This document shows positions 35,901 through 47,600 of a DNA stretch of 64,000 nt, piece by piece (within the stretch, counting starts at the first letter, position 1; each line of letters starts with the position of its first letter). The notes beneath the pieces are model-generated. The model did not search any database. It had not been told where the DNA came from and worked only from the letters and a program-made list of their open reading frames with translations. Source of the DNA: Hydra vulgaris (Eukaryota > Cnidaria > Hydrozoa > Anthoathecata > Hydridae); the NCBI RefSeq assembly GCF_038396675.1, contig NC_088933.1, positions 14,362,001-14,426,000 of the forward strand. The letters are read 5' to 3'. A program made the position numbers and the translations under genes.

Positions 35901-37066
35901 TTGTCTCCTCAGTGTAAGGCTTCTTGTTTGTTTTATTTTTTGCCATTATAAGTTTAGTAAATTCAATTGAGTTACAGATTTTTGAAATTGAGGAAACTTT
36001 TGTGGTTACTATGTGTACTTTTGCACTTCAACTTCAACAGTATAAGTGCAAAAGTACAAAATTAATGCGAAAGTGTAAAAACTTAAAAATCCCAAATGAA
36101 AAAAATTCAGTCAGTGTGAAAAAATAATAAAATAAATCAATTTTAACATAATAGAAAAATTCAACTAGAGTAAAAAAATAATGAACAGATTAACCTATTA
36201 AACTTTATTTGATTATAGGGTGGATTTATTGTGTCCGGTTTAAGGTGAAAACTGAAGAAAATCTTATTTCCGTCATAACTTTTTAATGGAGTAAGATTAT
36301 GAAAATCTAAAACTATTTTTGAAATTAGCAAAAAATTTCCATCAAAATAGCTTCCTTTGTTTTTAAATTACCTTTTTAAATCTTTCATGCTAAGAACCTA
36401 ATTTCCTAAAAAAATTTGATTTTTAGGGTTAGATTTTGTTTTAACTTAAATATCTTATTAAAGCAATCACATGAATATTTATTTTTTGAAATTTTATAAC
36501 TTTTCACACTAAAAATTATCTATGCACTTTTTTTGCTTTTTGTTTTCTATGCACTTTTATCTTTGGAGGAATTTCAAGTAATTGTGGGGTAATTCTAAAT
36601 ACAAAATCTTTATGAGCATTTATATATAACCAACTCATATTGGTATATATGACTGATACATATTGGTATATATGACTGATACATATTGGTATATATGACT
36701 GATACATATTGGTATATATGACTGATACATATTGGTATATATGACTGATACATATTGGTATATATGACTGATACATATTGGTATATATGACTGATACATA
36801 TTGGTATATATGAGTCATATAAATCAAAAAAAATCTTAATAACAAAGATTTATGAACATAGATTTATGAAATTTAAATAATAATTTTTTCTTTTCTTTTT
36901 TTTTTTTTAGACAAAAAATATCTTTGTATTTTTTTTTCAAAAGTAATTAATTTACTATTTAACTATTTAATTTACTTTTTTTTTTTTAAATAATTTTAAA
37001 TAACAATTATTATAACAATTTAAACTTACATTGTATGATGTTATTGTATCCTTTAAAATATCTGCC

Positions 37067-37103
<37 letters not shown>

Positions 37104-39308
37104 TACAAATTAGCAAATTAATTAGCATAAATTGTATGACTAGTAATGGAGCTGATATTTAATTGGGAACAAGGTCAAGTTTGATAAAATATAGCCACCC
37201 AAGACTTACTATTTACTATTCTATCGATATAACTTTAAAAAAATAAAACCATTACAAATAATAATAATACACTTCAACAACATTATTTTTATTTATGACA
37301 CAAGTTTATATCTTTAATTAAGACACTTCAAACGTTTTTTCATGATAATAACTTTAATATGTATGAAGTCAATATTCTTTGATTTTAAGTTTATTTTCAC
37401 AAAGAAATTTGATTTGAAAGATTTGGAATAAAAATTAACAAAAATGACGACAAAAAAGGAAGTTGTTAAAAAATTATACCTGAAATTTATTTATAAAATA
37501 TGGCATAAGATATAGCTTCATGTTTTCAATTTATAAGATAGCTTCATAATAAGATATAGCTTCATGCCACTATGCCAAAAACATGGTTACATGGCGCAAT
37601 GATAAAAACACTAAATTCATAGACCCTCTGAGTCCTGAGTTAAGACTGAGCAATTCTAGGTTAATACTAAGTATAATTGGTCAAAGTGCAACTTTTACAA
37701 GTTATACACTAAAGGTTTAAAAACTTTTTTCTTTAAGTAGCAGTTTCTCCTTTTGTATAATCATCAGAAACACTGTCAAATCTCAAAAAATTATAATAAG
37801 ATTTGTTTCACAAGAAGTTTAAAAACTTCCTGTGAAACAAATCTTTTTATAATTTTATATACTTAATTTTCAACTTCTGCAGTATTTATAAACAGGTTAC
37901 ACTGTATTTTGTAAAAATAATTGTAAAAAACCTCTTTAGAATAGGTATAATTTTATTTTGGTCATTTGTTTTTTATACCTTTTTAAAAGGTTTTAACTTT
38001 TAGGTCTGCATTAAGATATTAATTCTGATTTTTTATTTTATCGATTTTCTTGATTTAAATTAGTAATTACTTTAAATTTTTCTTGCAAACTTTATTCTGG
38101 CATATTAGTTCCAAATAATTTGTAATTTTGGCAAATTACAAATTATTTGGAACTAAAAATATTCTAGACGCTGTAAATGGAATTATAAGAGCTTATATTA
38201 GAATAGTCCAGTTTAAATAAAATGCAACTTTTTTTTAAGAATCCAAATATATTTTGACAAGATAATCTCTTTTGAGTAATTTTTGCACAATAAAAGATTG
38301 CTTATGGGTAGCATAATGTTTTTTTTATTCAACCTCAATAGGATGATATACTGTTTATCAAGATCATTTTGTGAGAAAAATGAAATAGCCTGCTGCTACA
38401 GTACATACATCAACTATCTTATACTATATGCTGTCGCATCGAGTGAGCTTGGACTGGGGCAGCAATCTTTTTTAAAAGCCAATATTTATATCTATGAAAG
38501 TATTTAAAATAAATTATACTGACCAATTGAGTTTTCCCTTGAGCACAGTTTACATTTAGATACAAGACTAGCTTGACCACGACCTCCTTTTAATGGGCTA
38601 CTTTCCTATGTAAAAATTCCATATAATAAATTAAGAATTAAAAAATAAAATTAGTAGAAAGAATGTTTTTGAATAAAATTTATCAGAACATTAATAGATT
38701 GTAAATAGAATAAACTATTTAAAACAAGTTACCAAAAGTGACAAATAAACAAACGCTTTTGACTCTTCTTGGCAGTTTGAACATTTAACCTTAAGTATAA
38801 AAATTGGAAAAATTTAAAAAGAAATATGAACAAAAAGAGAAAATTAAAATATTAAAATATTTAATACCTAACAGTAAATTGCTATTAGAAATAAATAAAA
38901 TTAAATAATACTATTCTATTTGAAATTATGTAAAATTATTATTTAAATTATTGTTATATTTTCAGCCAAAAAAATAAAGTTAAATTTAATTATCGATAGA
39001 CTTGATTTTAAAATAATAAAAAAATGTATACCTTAACATACCAACGAAAATCTTCTCCCTCTGGTATCAAGTCGGTAAGATTTTCCAAATTTAATTTAAG
39101 TTGTAGTGCGATTTTCTATTATAGAAGACTTTTAGTGAAAACTTTATTTTAAAATAATAATTATAGTAATAAAAATAATAATAATAATTATCATTATTAT
39201 CATTATTGTTATTAATTACTGAATAAATAACAACAAAACAAAACAAAAAAATCATCTTAAAAAATACTTTGTAACCAAAAAACTACATTTAAAACAACTT
39301 ACAACCAT
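29995..39308 (-). CDS. CZIB: CXXC-motif zinc-binding protein (UPF0587), 8 exons, complete
   Basis: Eight coding exons on the minus strand: 39308-39303, 39115-39032, 38789-38733, 38605-38524, 37061-37030, 33961-33884, 32988-32929, 30075-29995. All borders are GT-AG and all phases agree, giving 159 residues (the human protein, from memory, has 160). The order is MVKIALQLK, EGEDFRWYVK, the first zinc pair VKCSNCQE, LKGGRGQASLVSK, the second pair CKLCSRENS, FKTIVQFDCRGMEP, TGWVAKGAETSTKFNVDLTE and FDEKAGQSVGVYEIESRF. Each block matches the human C1orf123/CZIB layout: two Cys-x2-Cys pairs that bind zinc, then a beta-rich domain. The family is conserved across eukaryotes and its cellular role is poorly known. 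The first coding exon holds only ATG GTT; it sits after TTTGTCAG, which could be a trans-splice acceptor if spliced leaders are used here. Introns of 127-3068 bp are loaded with transposons. It lies downstream of ECH1 on the same strand. Confidence 0.95.
30076..31972. other. CZIB last intron, no recognisable element
   Basis: About 1.9 kb of AT-rich intron. No coding frame, terminal repeat or RNA gene could be supported. Confidence 0.45.
31973..32608. mobile_element. Foldback element in CZIB intron 7
   Basis: Arms of about 250 bp at 31973-32225 and 32355-32608 are imperfect reverse complements. They share CCAGCATTTTTTGGTCTTTG, CATGGAGCAAACTCCAAACA and TACTATTTTCAACTAGACT. The centre has a GC-rich palindrome, AACCCCCTCAATTTGAGGGG..., at about 32262-32284. 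Neither arm codes; the 73-codon frame at 32012-32233 lies in the left arm and is rejected. It is inserted in the 2.85-kb last intron of CZIB. The transcript of either strand would form a long hairpin. Confidence 0.8.
33384..33459. repeat. 76-bp palindrome with repeated ATGCAAAT octamers
   Basis: ATGTATAATGCAAATCATGA at the left and its complement at the right enclose two hairpin units built from GCAAATCATGA and TCATGATTTGC. The POU-type octamer ATGCAAAT occurs perfectly three times on the two strands (33391, 33413, 33445), with near copies beside it (33372, 33425). It lies in CZIB intron 6. Whether it binds anything is unknown. Confidence 0.75.
33505..33685. mobile_element. Short MITE with CAGGCCCGTAG terminal repeats
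   Basis: Ends CAGGCCCGTAG at 33505 and CTACGGGCCTG at 33685, flanked by GTACAG on both sides (33499-33504 and 33686-33691). Inside are a G14-type run and a GGGGGAGGGGGCGGGG block, with no coding sequence. Elements beginning CAGGCCCGTAG are known as hAT-type non-autonomous repeats in many animals, which usually make 8-bp duplications. Here only 6 bp are clear because the target is itself a tandem repeat. Confidence 0.85.
33686..33743. repeat. 16-bp tandem repeat split by the MITE
   Basis: Units of CAGTAGTAACACAGTG with slight changes run from 33686 to 33743. Related units lie left of the MITE at 33485-33504 (CAATAGTAACATAGTA), showing the MITE inserted into the array. Confidence 0.8.
34204..36241 (-). 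mobile_element. pogo/Tigger-like DNA transposon in CZIB intron 5
   Basis: The ends AAACCGGACACGAT (34204) and, on the other strand, AAACCGGACACAAT (from 36241) are inverted repeats 2.04 kb apart. The element encodes a DDE_1-type transposase on the minus strand. No clean target duplication is seen; pogo-like elements are expected to duplicate TA. It sits in the 3.07-kb intron between CZIB exons 5 and 6, on the same strand as the gene. Confidence 0.75.
34462..35946 (-). pseudogene. pogo-like (DDE_1) transposase, degraded
   Basis: From the ATG at 35946-35944 the frames read KKPYTEETKITLNKIENG (an N-terminal helix-turn-helix), LRGTAQFYRIPSSTFSDR, a CENP-B-like segment with FKNGMPGRKWYKEFMSRWH (35630-35570), then WNCGETGFNGDKGDAKVITR near 35420. 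Next comes GWMESHQFLQWLDEMFIPHI and the second catalytic block HILLLDGHSTHMSLS (35100), then CIPAYSSHILQ, and a Lys-rich tail AKKAKKKNKKCPKFFKN. Relatives have CDETGF where this copy has CGETGF, so the first catalytic Asp is changed. Stops and frameshifts add to the loss. Confidence 0.8.
36636..36817. repeat. 23-bp tandem repeat, 8 units
   Basis: The unit CATATTGGTATATATGACTG... is repeated eight times with almost no change; the last unit ends TGAGTCATA. A minus-strand frame of 109 codons over it encodes a 23-residue periodic Tyr/Ile-rich peptide and is not a gene. It lies in CZIB intron 5. Confidence 0.95.
37791..37852. repeat. 62-bp inverted repeat in CZIB intron 4
   Basis: TTATAATAAGATTTGTTTCA... 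pairs with its complement on the right, with AGAAGTTTAAAAACTTCCT at the loop. A strong hairpin of unknown origin. Confidence 0.8.
38107..38154. repeat. 48-bp inverted repeat in CZIB intron 4
   Basis: Two exact 22-base arms (starting AGTTCCAAATAATTTGTAAT) with a 4-base loop, TGGC. No further feature. Confidence 0.9.
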
Positions 39309-39425
39309 TTCTGACAAACCTTTTGACTACAAAGCAAATTAAATTCTATATTACAGAACAGAAAACATTAGACACCATCAAGTATAGAAATATTTCAGGT
39401 TATTATATTAAAGCATCAAATAACA

Positions 39426-39520
39426 AGACATAAAAATTAAACCAGGAAATACATAACACAAAAATTAAACCAGCAAGTATATAACACAAAATTAAACCAG
39501 CAAGTTCATAACATAGATAA
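39426..39520. repeat. ~30-bp tandem repeat, 3 units
   Basis: Three consecutive copies of a unit with AAAATTAAACCAG(G/C)AA and ATAACA, just upstream of the CZIB start. It may lie in the promoter region of CZIB but shows no recognised site. Confidence 0.7.
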
Positions 39521-40242
39521 TTATACATCATTAAGAGTTAAACATTTAAAATTTAAAAAAGCATTTATACCTTTAAAATAACTAAAAAACAAATGCAACT
39601 ATGATGTTTGTGAAACTCAATATGTTAAAACTTTATATGTATCTCTTATTTTGTTACCAGTATGTTGTAATTTGTTGTGTACTATTTATTATGTACCTTG
39701 AAAAAAAGATACAAATAACATTTCATTACATAAAAAAATAAAAAAATATTTTATTCACAAATAATATTAAATTTTTAAATATAGTAATACTATTAAATTT
39801 TTATATGACCTTTATAAGATCTATAAAAAAATTGATGAAAAATATGCTGATATCTTTAAATATCAATTTTAACATGATACATGATATGATAAAAACTTAT
39901 AGAAATTAAGATTTTTAAAAAATTTTTTTATTAAGAAAACATATATAAGATTTAATAATTTATATAGATATGTAGTATGAAAATAGAAATAAAAAAAAGT
40001 GAAAGTATGTAGTCAAAGCTGATACATCATATTAGTTTTACTCCAATTCCCATTTTAATTTACTTCATTCAACATATAGAAATATTTATTTTAATAATCA
40101 GCTTCAGACATGAAAAAAAATAATTGGTTCATCTAAAAATAATTAATTCCTCATTATGTTATGATAAACAAACTTAAACAATCTTTCACTTAGATTTACT
40201 AATAGTTTAAAACTAATCATAAGTAAATAAACCAAATGTTAT

Positions 40243-40303
40243 ACACCTCCACAGGGCTAAGTGAGTCACTACAGTTGAGGAGGCTAATTTATTGTGGTTA
40301 CCT
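40243..40303 (-). repeat. SINE tail fragment, copy 2
   Basis: Only the 3' part of the SINE is present: CACCTCC, GTCACTACAGTTGAGGAGGC and TTATTGTGGTTACC. It is aligned with 18600-18660 and 52971-53020. The tRNA-like head is absent, as in a 5'-truncated retroposon. Confidence 0.65.
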
Positions 40304-40439
40304 TCAATAGCAATAACCATAAAAATTATTATTATTATATAAAAATGATAATAACAATGTATGCAATGCAAATAACAACCTAATACAAATAATAACAATA
40401 GTATGTGATTTGTAAAATGTGCGCAATGTACATAGGTTG

Positions 40440-41450
40440 TTAGGAAAGTTTGTAGAATTCCCCTATAAAAAAAAAAAAAAAAAGTGTTTTTTTGAAATTT
40501 TGTTTAACTAAATATTCAAAATACTTTCCATCATTTTCTAAATAAATTTCTATCCCTTTCAACCCATTTGTCAAACCTTTTTTTATACTCTTCTTTAGGT
40601 ATACTTTGAAGAAGCTTCGTTATGCGGTTATTTTGACTTTCAATGTCAGCATTATCATCAAGATTTTTTTTATTAAGTTGAATAGCCAATAATTGGATCT
40701 AAGTCTGGTGAGTATGACAGTGAAATAAGTCTGGTGAATATGCCAGTGAAATAAGTCTGGTGAGTATGGCAGGTGGCAAACTATTGTGATTCCAGCTTGG
40801 TTAAGATAATTTGAGACAGTTACATGGGGTCAAGCCTTATCATGGAGAAATTTAAATTTTTGAGGGCCTGTTTTAGATCTTTGCTCATTTATTTCGCATA
40901 AGAGGTTTCAAACAATTTCTTAAATAATATTGACATATTAGTTGGCATTGACACAGTAATTATGTCTTCCTTTTTAACATAACCCAAATGAACAATGTTT
41001 TGAAGAAGATGAGAACATGTTTTTTGGCTGAAATCTATCACATCTTACAATAGCTATTGGACCTTTGCCAACCCAACTAGCATTTGCCGACTTGTGTCCA
41101 ACTTGTCTCAAATAAAACCATGATTCATTCCCTGCAATAATATCACATAGTTTCTATGGGGTGTTTTTGAAAAGAGCTAAATTTTCCTTACATTCCTCAA
41201 CTCTATTCTTGCGATTTTGATTGGTTTTCTTTTTTAAGATGTGATTTTTTAAGATTGTGAATAACTTTGTTGATTGTAAAACAATTAATTGATGTCATGG
41301 CTTCAACTATACATGATAATTTTCTTCAATAATGACTTGCACACGTTTAACATTCTCAGCTGTATACATGGTTTTAGGGTTCCCTGAGTGAGAATTATCT
41401 TCAAGATCATCCTCTATATCATTATCTACTATAGCATATTTATTGCATTA
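40440..41450 (-). pseudogene. mariner-type transposase relic
   Basis: On the minus strand frames give a Trp-rich N-terminal part (ETSWTQVGK near 41090), then WNHNSLPPA and YSPDL near 40760 (the region of the third catalytic Asp, SPDLAP.D in relatives), then ITKLLQSIPKEEYKKRFDKW at 40630-40560, the typical mariner C-terminus. A 26-bp unit covering the YSPDL codons is repeated three times (40701-40776). Stops are frequent. No terminal repeats were identified. It lies in the 2.3-kb interval between CZIB and ECH1. Confidence 0.65.
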
Positions 41451-41654
41451 CAGAGTTTGAGTTAGAAAATTATTTTAAAAATTAAAAAAAAAGCTTAATT
41501 TAAACATTGTAAGTTTTTCTTCAACTTGCAATTGATTTTAATTTACAATTATATACAAATATAAAAGAATACAAAAAATCGTTGAAATATTTATTTGAAA
41601 ATTTTGAATAAAAACACTATTTTAAAACTAAACATTTAAAATAAACTTTAAATA

Positions 41655-44600
41655 TTAAAGTTTTGAATGCATATTTTCAAATACAGGAAGTGACTTTTCC
41701 ATGGATGCCTTTCCAGCAACTATAAGATCTTTTGTTTGCAATAGTCCCATGTTCCAGGAGAGCTAAAAACAAATTTTATAAACTTTTTCTCTCTAAAGAT
41801 ACTGCAAATTAATAGTCCAGTAAAATTTAGTATCAGAAAAAAAGTCATAAAAACTTAACTAATAGAATTATTGAAAGTATTATAATCTATAGAAAGTTTA
41901 TTCTTTCCTCGTTTAAGGGAAATATGGTTTTTCTTAATTTAGGAAAAATAGTTGTGACAAGGAGCTATAAAAACTATATTCCTTAAAAAAATTTCTTAAA
42001 ATATAATACACTTTCAAGAAATGCTAGGTAATTTTTACAGAAACAAAAAAATCATTAATAATCTATTATCTCAGAGCAGATATGTTACATTATTAATCCA
42101 TTATCTTAGAGCAGATATGCTACATTATACATGCATTAAAAATAAATAAATACATAGGTTTACCCACAGTAATTGTGTTTTGCCAGAATAATTGATGTTG
42201 GCAAAACACTTGTTCAGCTGCGCAACAAATTATTATATTATTAAAATTTTAAACTTTTATTAGTGGAATATTTCTTCATTTACATAATATGATTTTATTT
42301 TTTTCTTATAAATAGTTATTTTTTATCACTGATGATATTTAGAAGTATATTCTAAAGTTTAGAACCATAGTGGGAGAATGCTTAATTAACAAAACAATTA
42401 CTGCATTTTGTTTCTTTTAATTTTAGTGTTCTTTCTGAAGTTTAGAAAGGAATTAAATTGCATAATAACACTGGTGCTCCTTGGATAATTATTTGTGCAT
42501 TATAAAAAGGACCTTGAAATAGATTCTTTCTCTCATTTTCAGCCAATGCAAAATGTTAAACTCCTAGTCATTTACTTAATTGTCTTTTCTGGTTTTACAT
42601 ACTAGTCTTGCTGCACAATTTTGAACAGACTGCGGTTTTTTTAATAGTGTCTTTTCAATTCCAGACTAGAGTTGCAATAATCTAGCTGTGAAAATATTAG
42701 TGAACATACTATGGTGCACAAATCTTTGTGTGATAAAAAATTGTTTTATTTGGATATTTTATTTACTACATTGTAATAATTTTTAACAATATTATTTAAT
42801 TGTATTTTTAAAACTAACTCATTGTTGAGTATTACACTTTAACTTATTGCAGAGTCAACAAATTTAATACATTTCTTGTTAACAAAAGTACCTTTAATAA
42901 TAATATCTTTTTAATTGTTAGTTGATGCCATAACTTCTATTATGTTTTCGAAAAGTTTTTAATTGGTTAATGCATAAGAATGATTTACTCACCAATTTTT
43001 TGCATTATATTGAGATAATGGAAAGAATGCTTTTTGAGTTTAATGATCATCAGAGTATCCAAAAGTTTTAACATTGATTATGGTCAGATATTTGTAGTCT
43101 CATATTTGTATAGTGGTCTCATATAGATATTAAAGAGTTATTGACTCAGGACTCTACCTTGTGGTGCTCCATACTTTACATTTTGGTTCATGGAATATGA
43201 ATTACCAATTTTAACTTTTGGGGTACAATTAACTAAAAATGATTCAAACCACTTTTGAGCTGAGTCAATTATACCTTTTTCACTAGTTAATAGCCCAAGT
43301 AGTTTTTGCTGATCAATAGTGTCAAATGTAGCACTTAGATCAAGCAACATTAGTATTGAAGGTGTATGTTTATCAATAGAGTTCAAACATATTATTGGTA
43401 AGCTAGTAAGTTAAAATGTTTCAGTAGAATGATGTTTTTTCTATCCATATTGATATTATATATAAAGATTGTCTGTTGTTATGTGCCTAGGTGGTTGTTC
43501 TATAATTTTTGAAGTTTTCAGTATCTGTGGCAGGGTCTAAATAACTTATTATCAATTCTAGCGATAGGTTTACTATTTAAATCCATATATGTATAAATGT
43601 TTGTAAATTATTCCTTAGTTGATACGCTGGAATCAGATCACAAGGAGAACATTTTAAACCAAATGACATGGTGATTTTGTAAATTTCTTTGTATATCGTT
43701 GGATCCAAATTTCTTAAAAACTGACCAATGTAATATGATGTGCTTTTCTTTGTTTGGGATATTTGAAAATTAGATCTGAATTTTCTGATTTTTTCAGTAA
43801 AATAATTATTTAGGCTGTTAGCTAGTTTTTTGTCTGAATCAGCTGATGGTAGTGCTGGATGGTAGTATATATTCTTGAGTTTTATCTAGTAGCTTGTTTA
43901 TCATTGAGAATAGATTTTTACTTGAAATGTTTTTATTTAATAGGCTCAAAAAATAAGTTCTTTTTTATATATGTGCAATAATTATTGTTTTTTCTTGAGG
44001 AATATATATTCTTTTTTGTCACTTTCATTTTTTGTTCTCTTTAACTTTTTCTGCTTTTCTCAGTTTTGGCCTAAGCATTTATTCTCTGTAAAACCAAGGA
44101 GCAGTGTTCACTACTTTGAATATTTTAGTTTTCAAAAGGGCATGTTTTTGCACAATTTCTTTCATTACTTGATTATATATTGTTATTTTATCTTTCAGAT
44201 TTCAAGTTGATGATATTTCTGATTTATTTAATAATATTTCATTGTTAAAGGAAACTATGTCTACTGCTTTTAAATTCCTGTTTTCAAATTCATGTAATAG
44301 TATGGCATACTTTTTTCCTATTTCTTGTTCTACTTTAAAATCAATGAGAAAATTCCAAATCTGTCACAGCTAGCACAATAACTGATATTTCATCTGGCTT
44401 ATTAATTACTAGATCTAGTATGTGCCCCATTTTATCAGTTGGTTCTTTGAGTTGTGTAAGATTTAGATGTGTAAGATTTAGTACATTTAGTATTTCTTTA
44501 AAGCTTTTGTTGTTTTGTTTTTTGTTGTTATTGTTCTTTAGTATCTAAGTGTATATATACAATATGCAAAAAAAAATTAACACATTTACAATACAAAACA

Positions 44601-47600
44601 ATACAAAAATTGTACACAATACTAATCCTACTCTACAATACGTAATATAATATAAAAATTGTACACTTAAAGAAAAAAATTTTTATTAAAAAAATGCATC
44701 AAAAAAATGAGTTGCCTGTTAAAGTATATGAAACCATTTTTACATTACACAATATTTTTTTTTAATGATAATTCACCTTCCTAATACCATGAAGGCCACT
44801 ATACTCGAAGAGGCTACTTTAATTATGTTTACAACCTTCTCTCAACTCAATAACTCTGAAACATGAACCTTGACGAACAAGGTTGCTGCGCAGAGAAACA
44901 AGTTGAGTGCGGTACTACCAGAGTCATGGTGTGGATCGAAATTGAACCTTTCTGCATATGAGGGAATTGAACCATCAAACAAGTAAAATTGAAAATAGAT
45001 TTGATACATTTTTTTCCTAGAAATGAAATAAAATATAGTGTTTCAGCAAAATGGCATCAAGAAAGCAACATTTGTCTTTCCATTAACAAAACCTCTCAGT
45101 TGATTTAAAAAATCTAGGAAAATCCTACCATCTGATCAAAAAAGAAACAGGAATTCTTTTTACCAAAATACAACCTTGTCTCATTGGATGGTGTCCAGAA
45201 AGTGTGGTGAAAAAAAGAAGCTTATAAATTGAGTTATTTTATTGTTGGAAACTGACATTTATTGATGACAAAACGGATGTTTAAATGTTTTGTGAAATTC
45301 TCAAAGCTAACTTGCAACCGTCAATTAAAAAATTGAGAATAAAAAACGATTTCATAATCTAGTGCGATAACAATCCAAAACATCACAGTAAGAAAACAAA
45401 GGTCTCCTTTGATACAAATAACACTAATGTTTTGAAATGGCATTCAATCTCAAAGTTCAGACTTGAATCCTATAGAAAATTTGTGGTATATTTTGGACAG
45501 AAAAATTGGCAACAAAGCATTTAGATGAATTGAAAGAAGCTGTAATGAGGTATGTGGTAATACAACAACAGAAGAGACCCAAAATTTGGTCAACTTAAAG
45601 CTAAATTATCTAGCTGAGGTCATCAAGACTAAAAGAGACCCCACTCTATACTAATTTCTATGAATTTGACATTATTTTTGAACTGTATAATTATTTTTTT
45701 TGTCGTACCTTTTTAATTAACTTTTTAAATTTCTATCGTACAAAAGAAAACTTAGACTTTTTTCTAAAATCTTGTTAATATTTTGTTAATAATATTTTAA
45801 TGTATATTTAGATATTTAATTTTAGTTGAAACTTTACCTGTTGTAGAAATTTTTTTGTCATTAACATAAAATATTTTTTAATGTTTTTTATTTTAAGTGC
45901 ACAATTATTTTTTTTGTATACTGTATATTACCAGTTTTAATGCATGTGCAACCTGTTGATACTATTAAACCAAATAAATCCATGAATTCATCCACAAATG
46001 TTGTGTGAGTAAGACATATTAGTCTATAAATGCAAATCAAAATTAGTGATCGCTTGGCTACAGTAATTTTAACACATACATGTTCAAAGAAATGAAACTG
46101 TTTATTTAGTGTTGTTTGTACTCAATTGATTGTCTTAACATAATTCCTACCCTGCCACCTTTTCTTTCATCTCTTTCTTTTCTTTACTTTGTTGTCCAAA
46201 ACATATTTATAATTTTTTATCATTGCTGTTGTATTATTGTTTTCAGTCATCCATGACTAGGCAATAAATCCATATGAGAATATTATTTATGTAAGTTCTA
46301 TAATCCTTAGCACTTAAACGATTAATTTCAAGTTTTTCTTTTAAAGTATTTTTTCTTTCTCAAGTGAAGGATATTTAATATCAAATGCACAGTGAAAATT
46401 ATTATTTTGTTCATCTAAAACACAATTAACACATTTTTTATCTATTGATCAGTTCAATTTTTTTCCACTAAATTTAGCACATATTGGATCTTGTTTCTTG
46501 CCTTCATTTGCATAATGTCCAAAGCATTGACAGTTAAAACAACACATAACATTGAGTTCATCATATGTTCTGCAAGTTAATCCTGCAGAACATGACATAA
46601 TTTTATAACATTGAAAACCTTCTTGTAATATTTTACTTATTTTCATTAAGACTTTTAACATTAATGGTTTATTTTTTATAATAGGAGACAAAATCGCCGG
46701 ATTTGTTATGATAGGGTAGTGCAGGGTTAATCTGAACACGGGGCTAATCCAAACAGTTTATTTTTTCTTACCTATTTATGTATTATTCAAAAACTAAGTT
46801 TCAAATTCTAATTAAACTTGTTCTATATAAAGTATAATCATGGAATCACAATATATGATATTTATACTTTCAAAAACACAATGATTTTCAAAAAGTATTG
46901 CTAAACTTTGAAAACTTTTTGAGAGTGACTGATTATGTTTAAATACATATTTTACATGATTTTTTTTCTGAATTTTTTCAGTTTTCATAATGGTTCATCG
47001 TTATAAGAAAAAAAACGAAACATCTGCCTCATTTCAGAAGATATTGATAGCCATAGCAGAAATTCAAGCAGGTGCTTCAATACGTGTGGCTACATAAATG
47101 TATAACATTATTGTCACTATCCTCTATGACCACGTATCTGGAAAGAAGACAAAACTTAGTAAAGGGCATCCAACAGCCTTATCTTTTAGGGAAGAGGAAT
47201 ATATTGTATCCTAATTAGAATATGCATTAAATTTTGGTTGGCCACTAAAAGACATGAAAGCAATTGTCACCCAATTTTCGAACAGTTGTGAAGGAAGAGT
47301 ACTTTCCTGAGATAGTAACAGGCCAAGTGACAACTTCTAACTAGGCTTGGAAAAAAAATGGGTTTCTTGAGTATCAATAAGAACTCCAGAAGTTTTAACT
47401 ATTTCAAGAGCTGAATCAAATAAAAACGGAACAAATTTTTTTGAAATAATTAAAAGAGTTTATGATAAGTATGATTTACATTATAATACTAACCAAATAC
47501 AATGTGTCTTTGTTTAAAAATGCTTGAAACATTTATTAATATGACATATAAATGTAGATGATTGTAATGTAATGTAAATATTTGACATATGCAAATGTAT

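Larger units (their letters stand above)
44560..45923 (+). mobile_element. Tc1-like element inserted in the L2-like LINE
   Basis: Ends CAATATGCAAAAAAAAATTA at 44560 and, on the other strand, CAGTATACAAAAAAAATAAT from 45923, each flanked by TA (44558-44559 and 45924-45925). It carries a Tc1 transposase remnant on the + strand (45045-45660) and has itself been hit by a SINE (44772-44960). Removing it rejoins the LINE endonuclease frame at the motif around NIHLD. Confidence 0.85.

Noticed and set aside
36636-36817. CRISPR-like array
   Set aside because: The 23-bp units are directly adjacent with no spacers.
36516-36845. 109-codon minus-strand ORF
   Set aside because: Mostly a 23-residue periodic peptide from the 23-bp tandem repeat.
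42175-42209. Terminator-like hairpin GTGTTTTGCCA/TGGCAAAACAC
   Set aside because: An isolated short inverted repeat inside a eukaryotic intron; many such hairpins occur here and none acts as a bacterial terminator.
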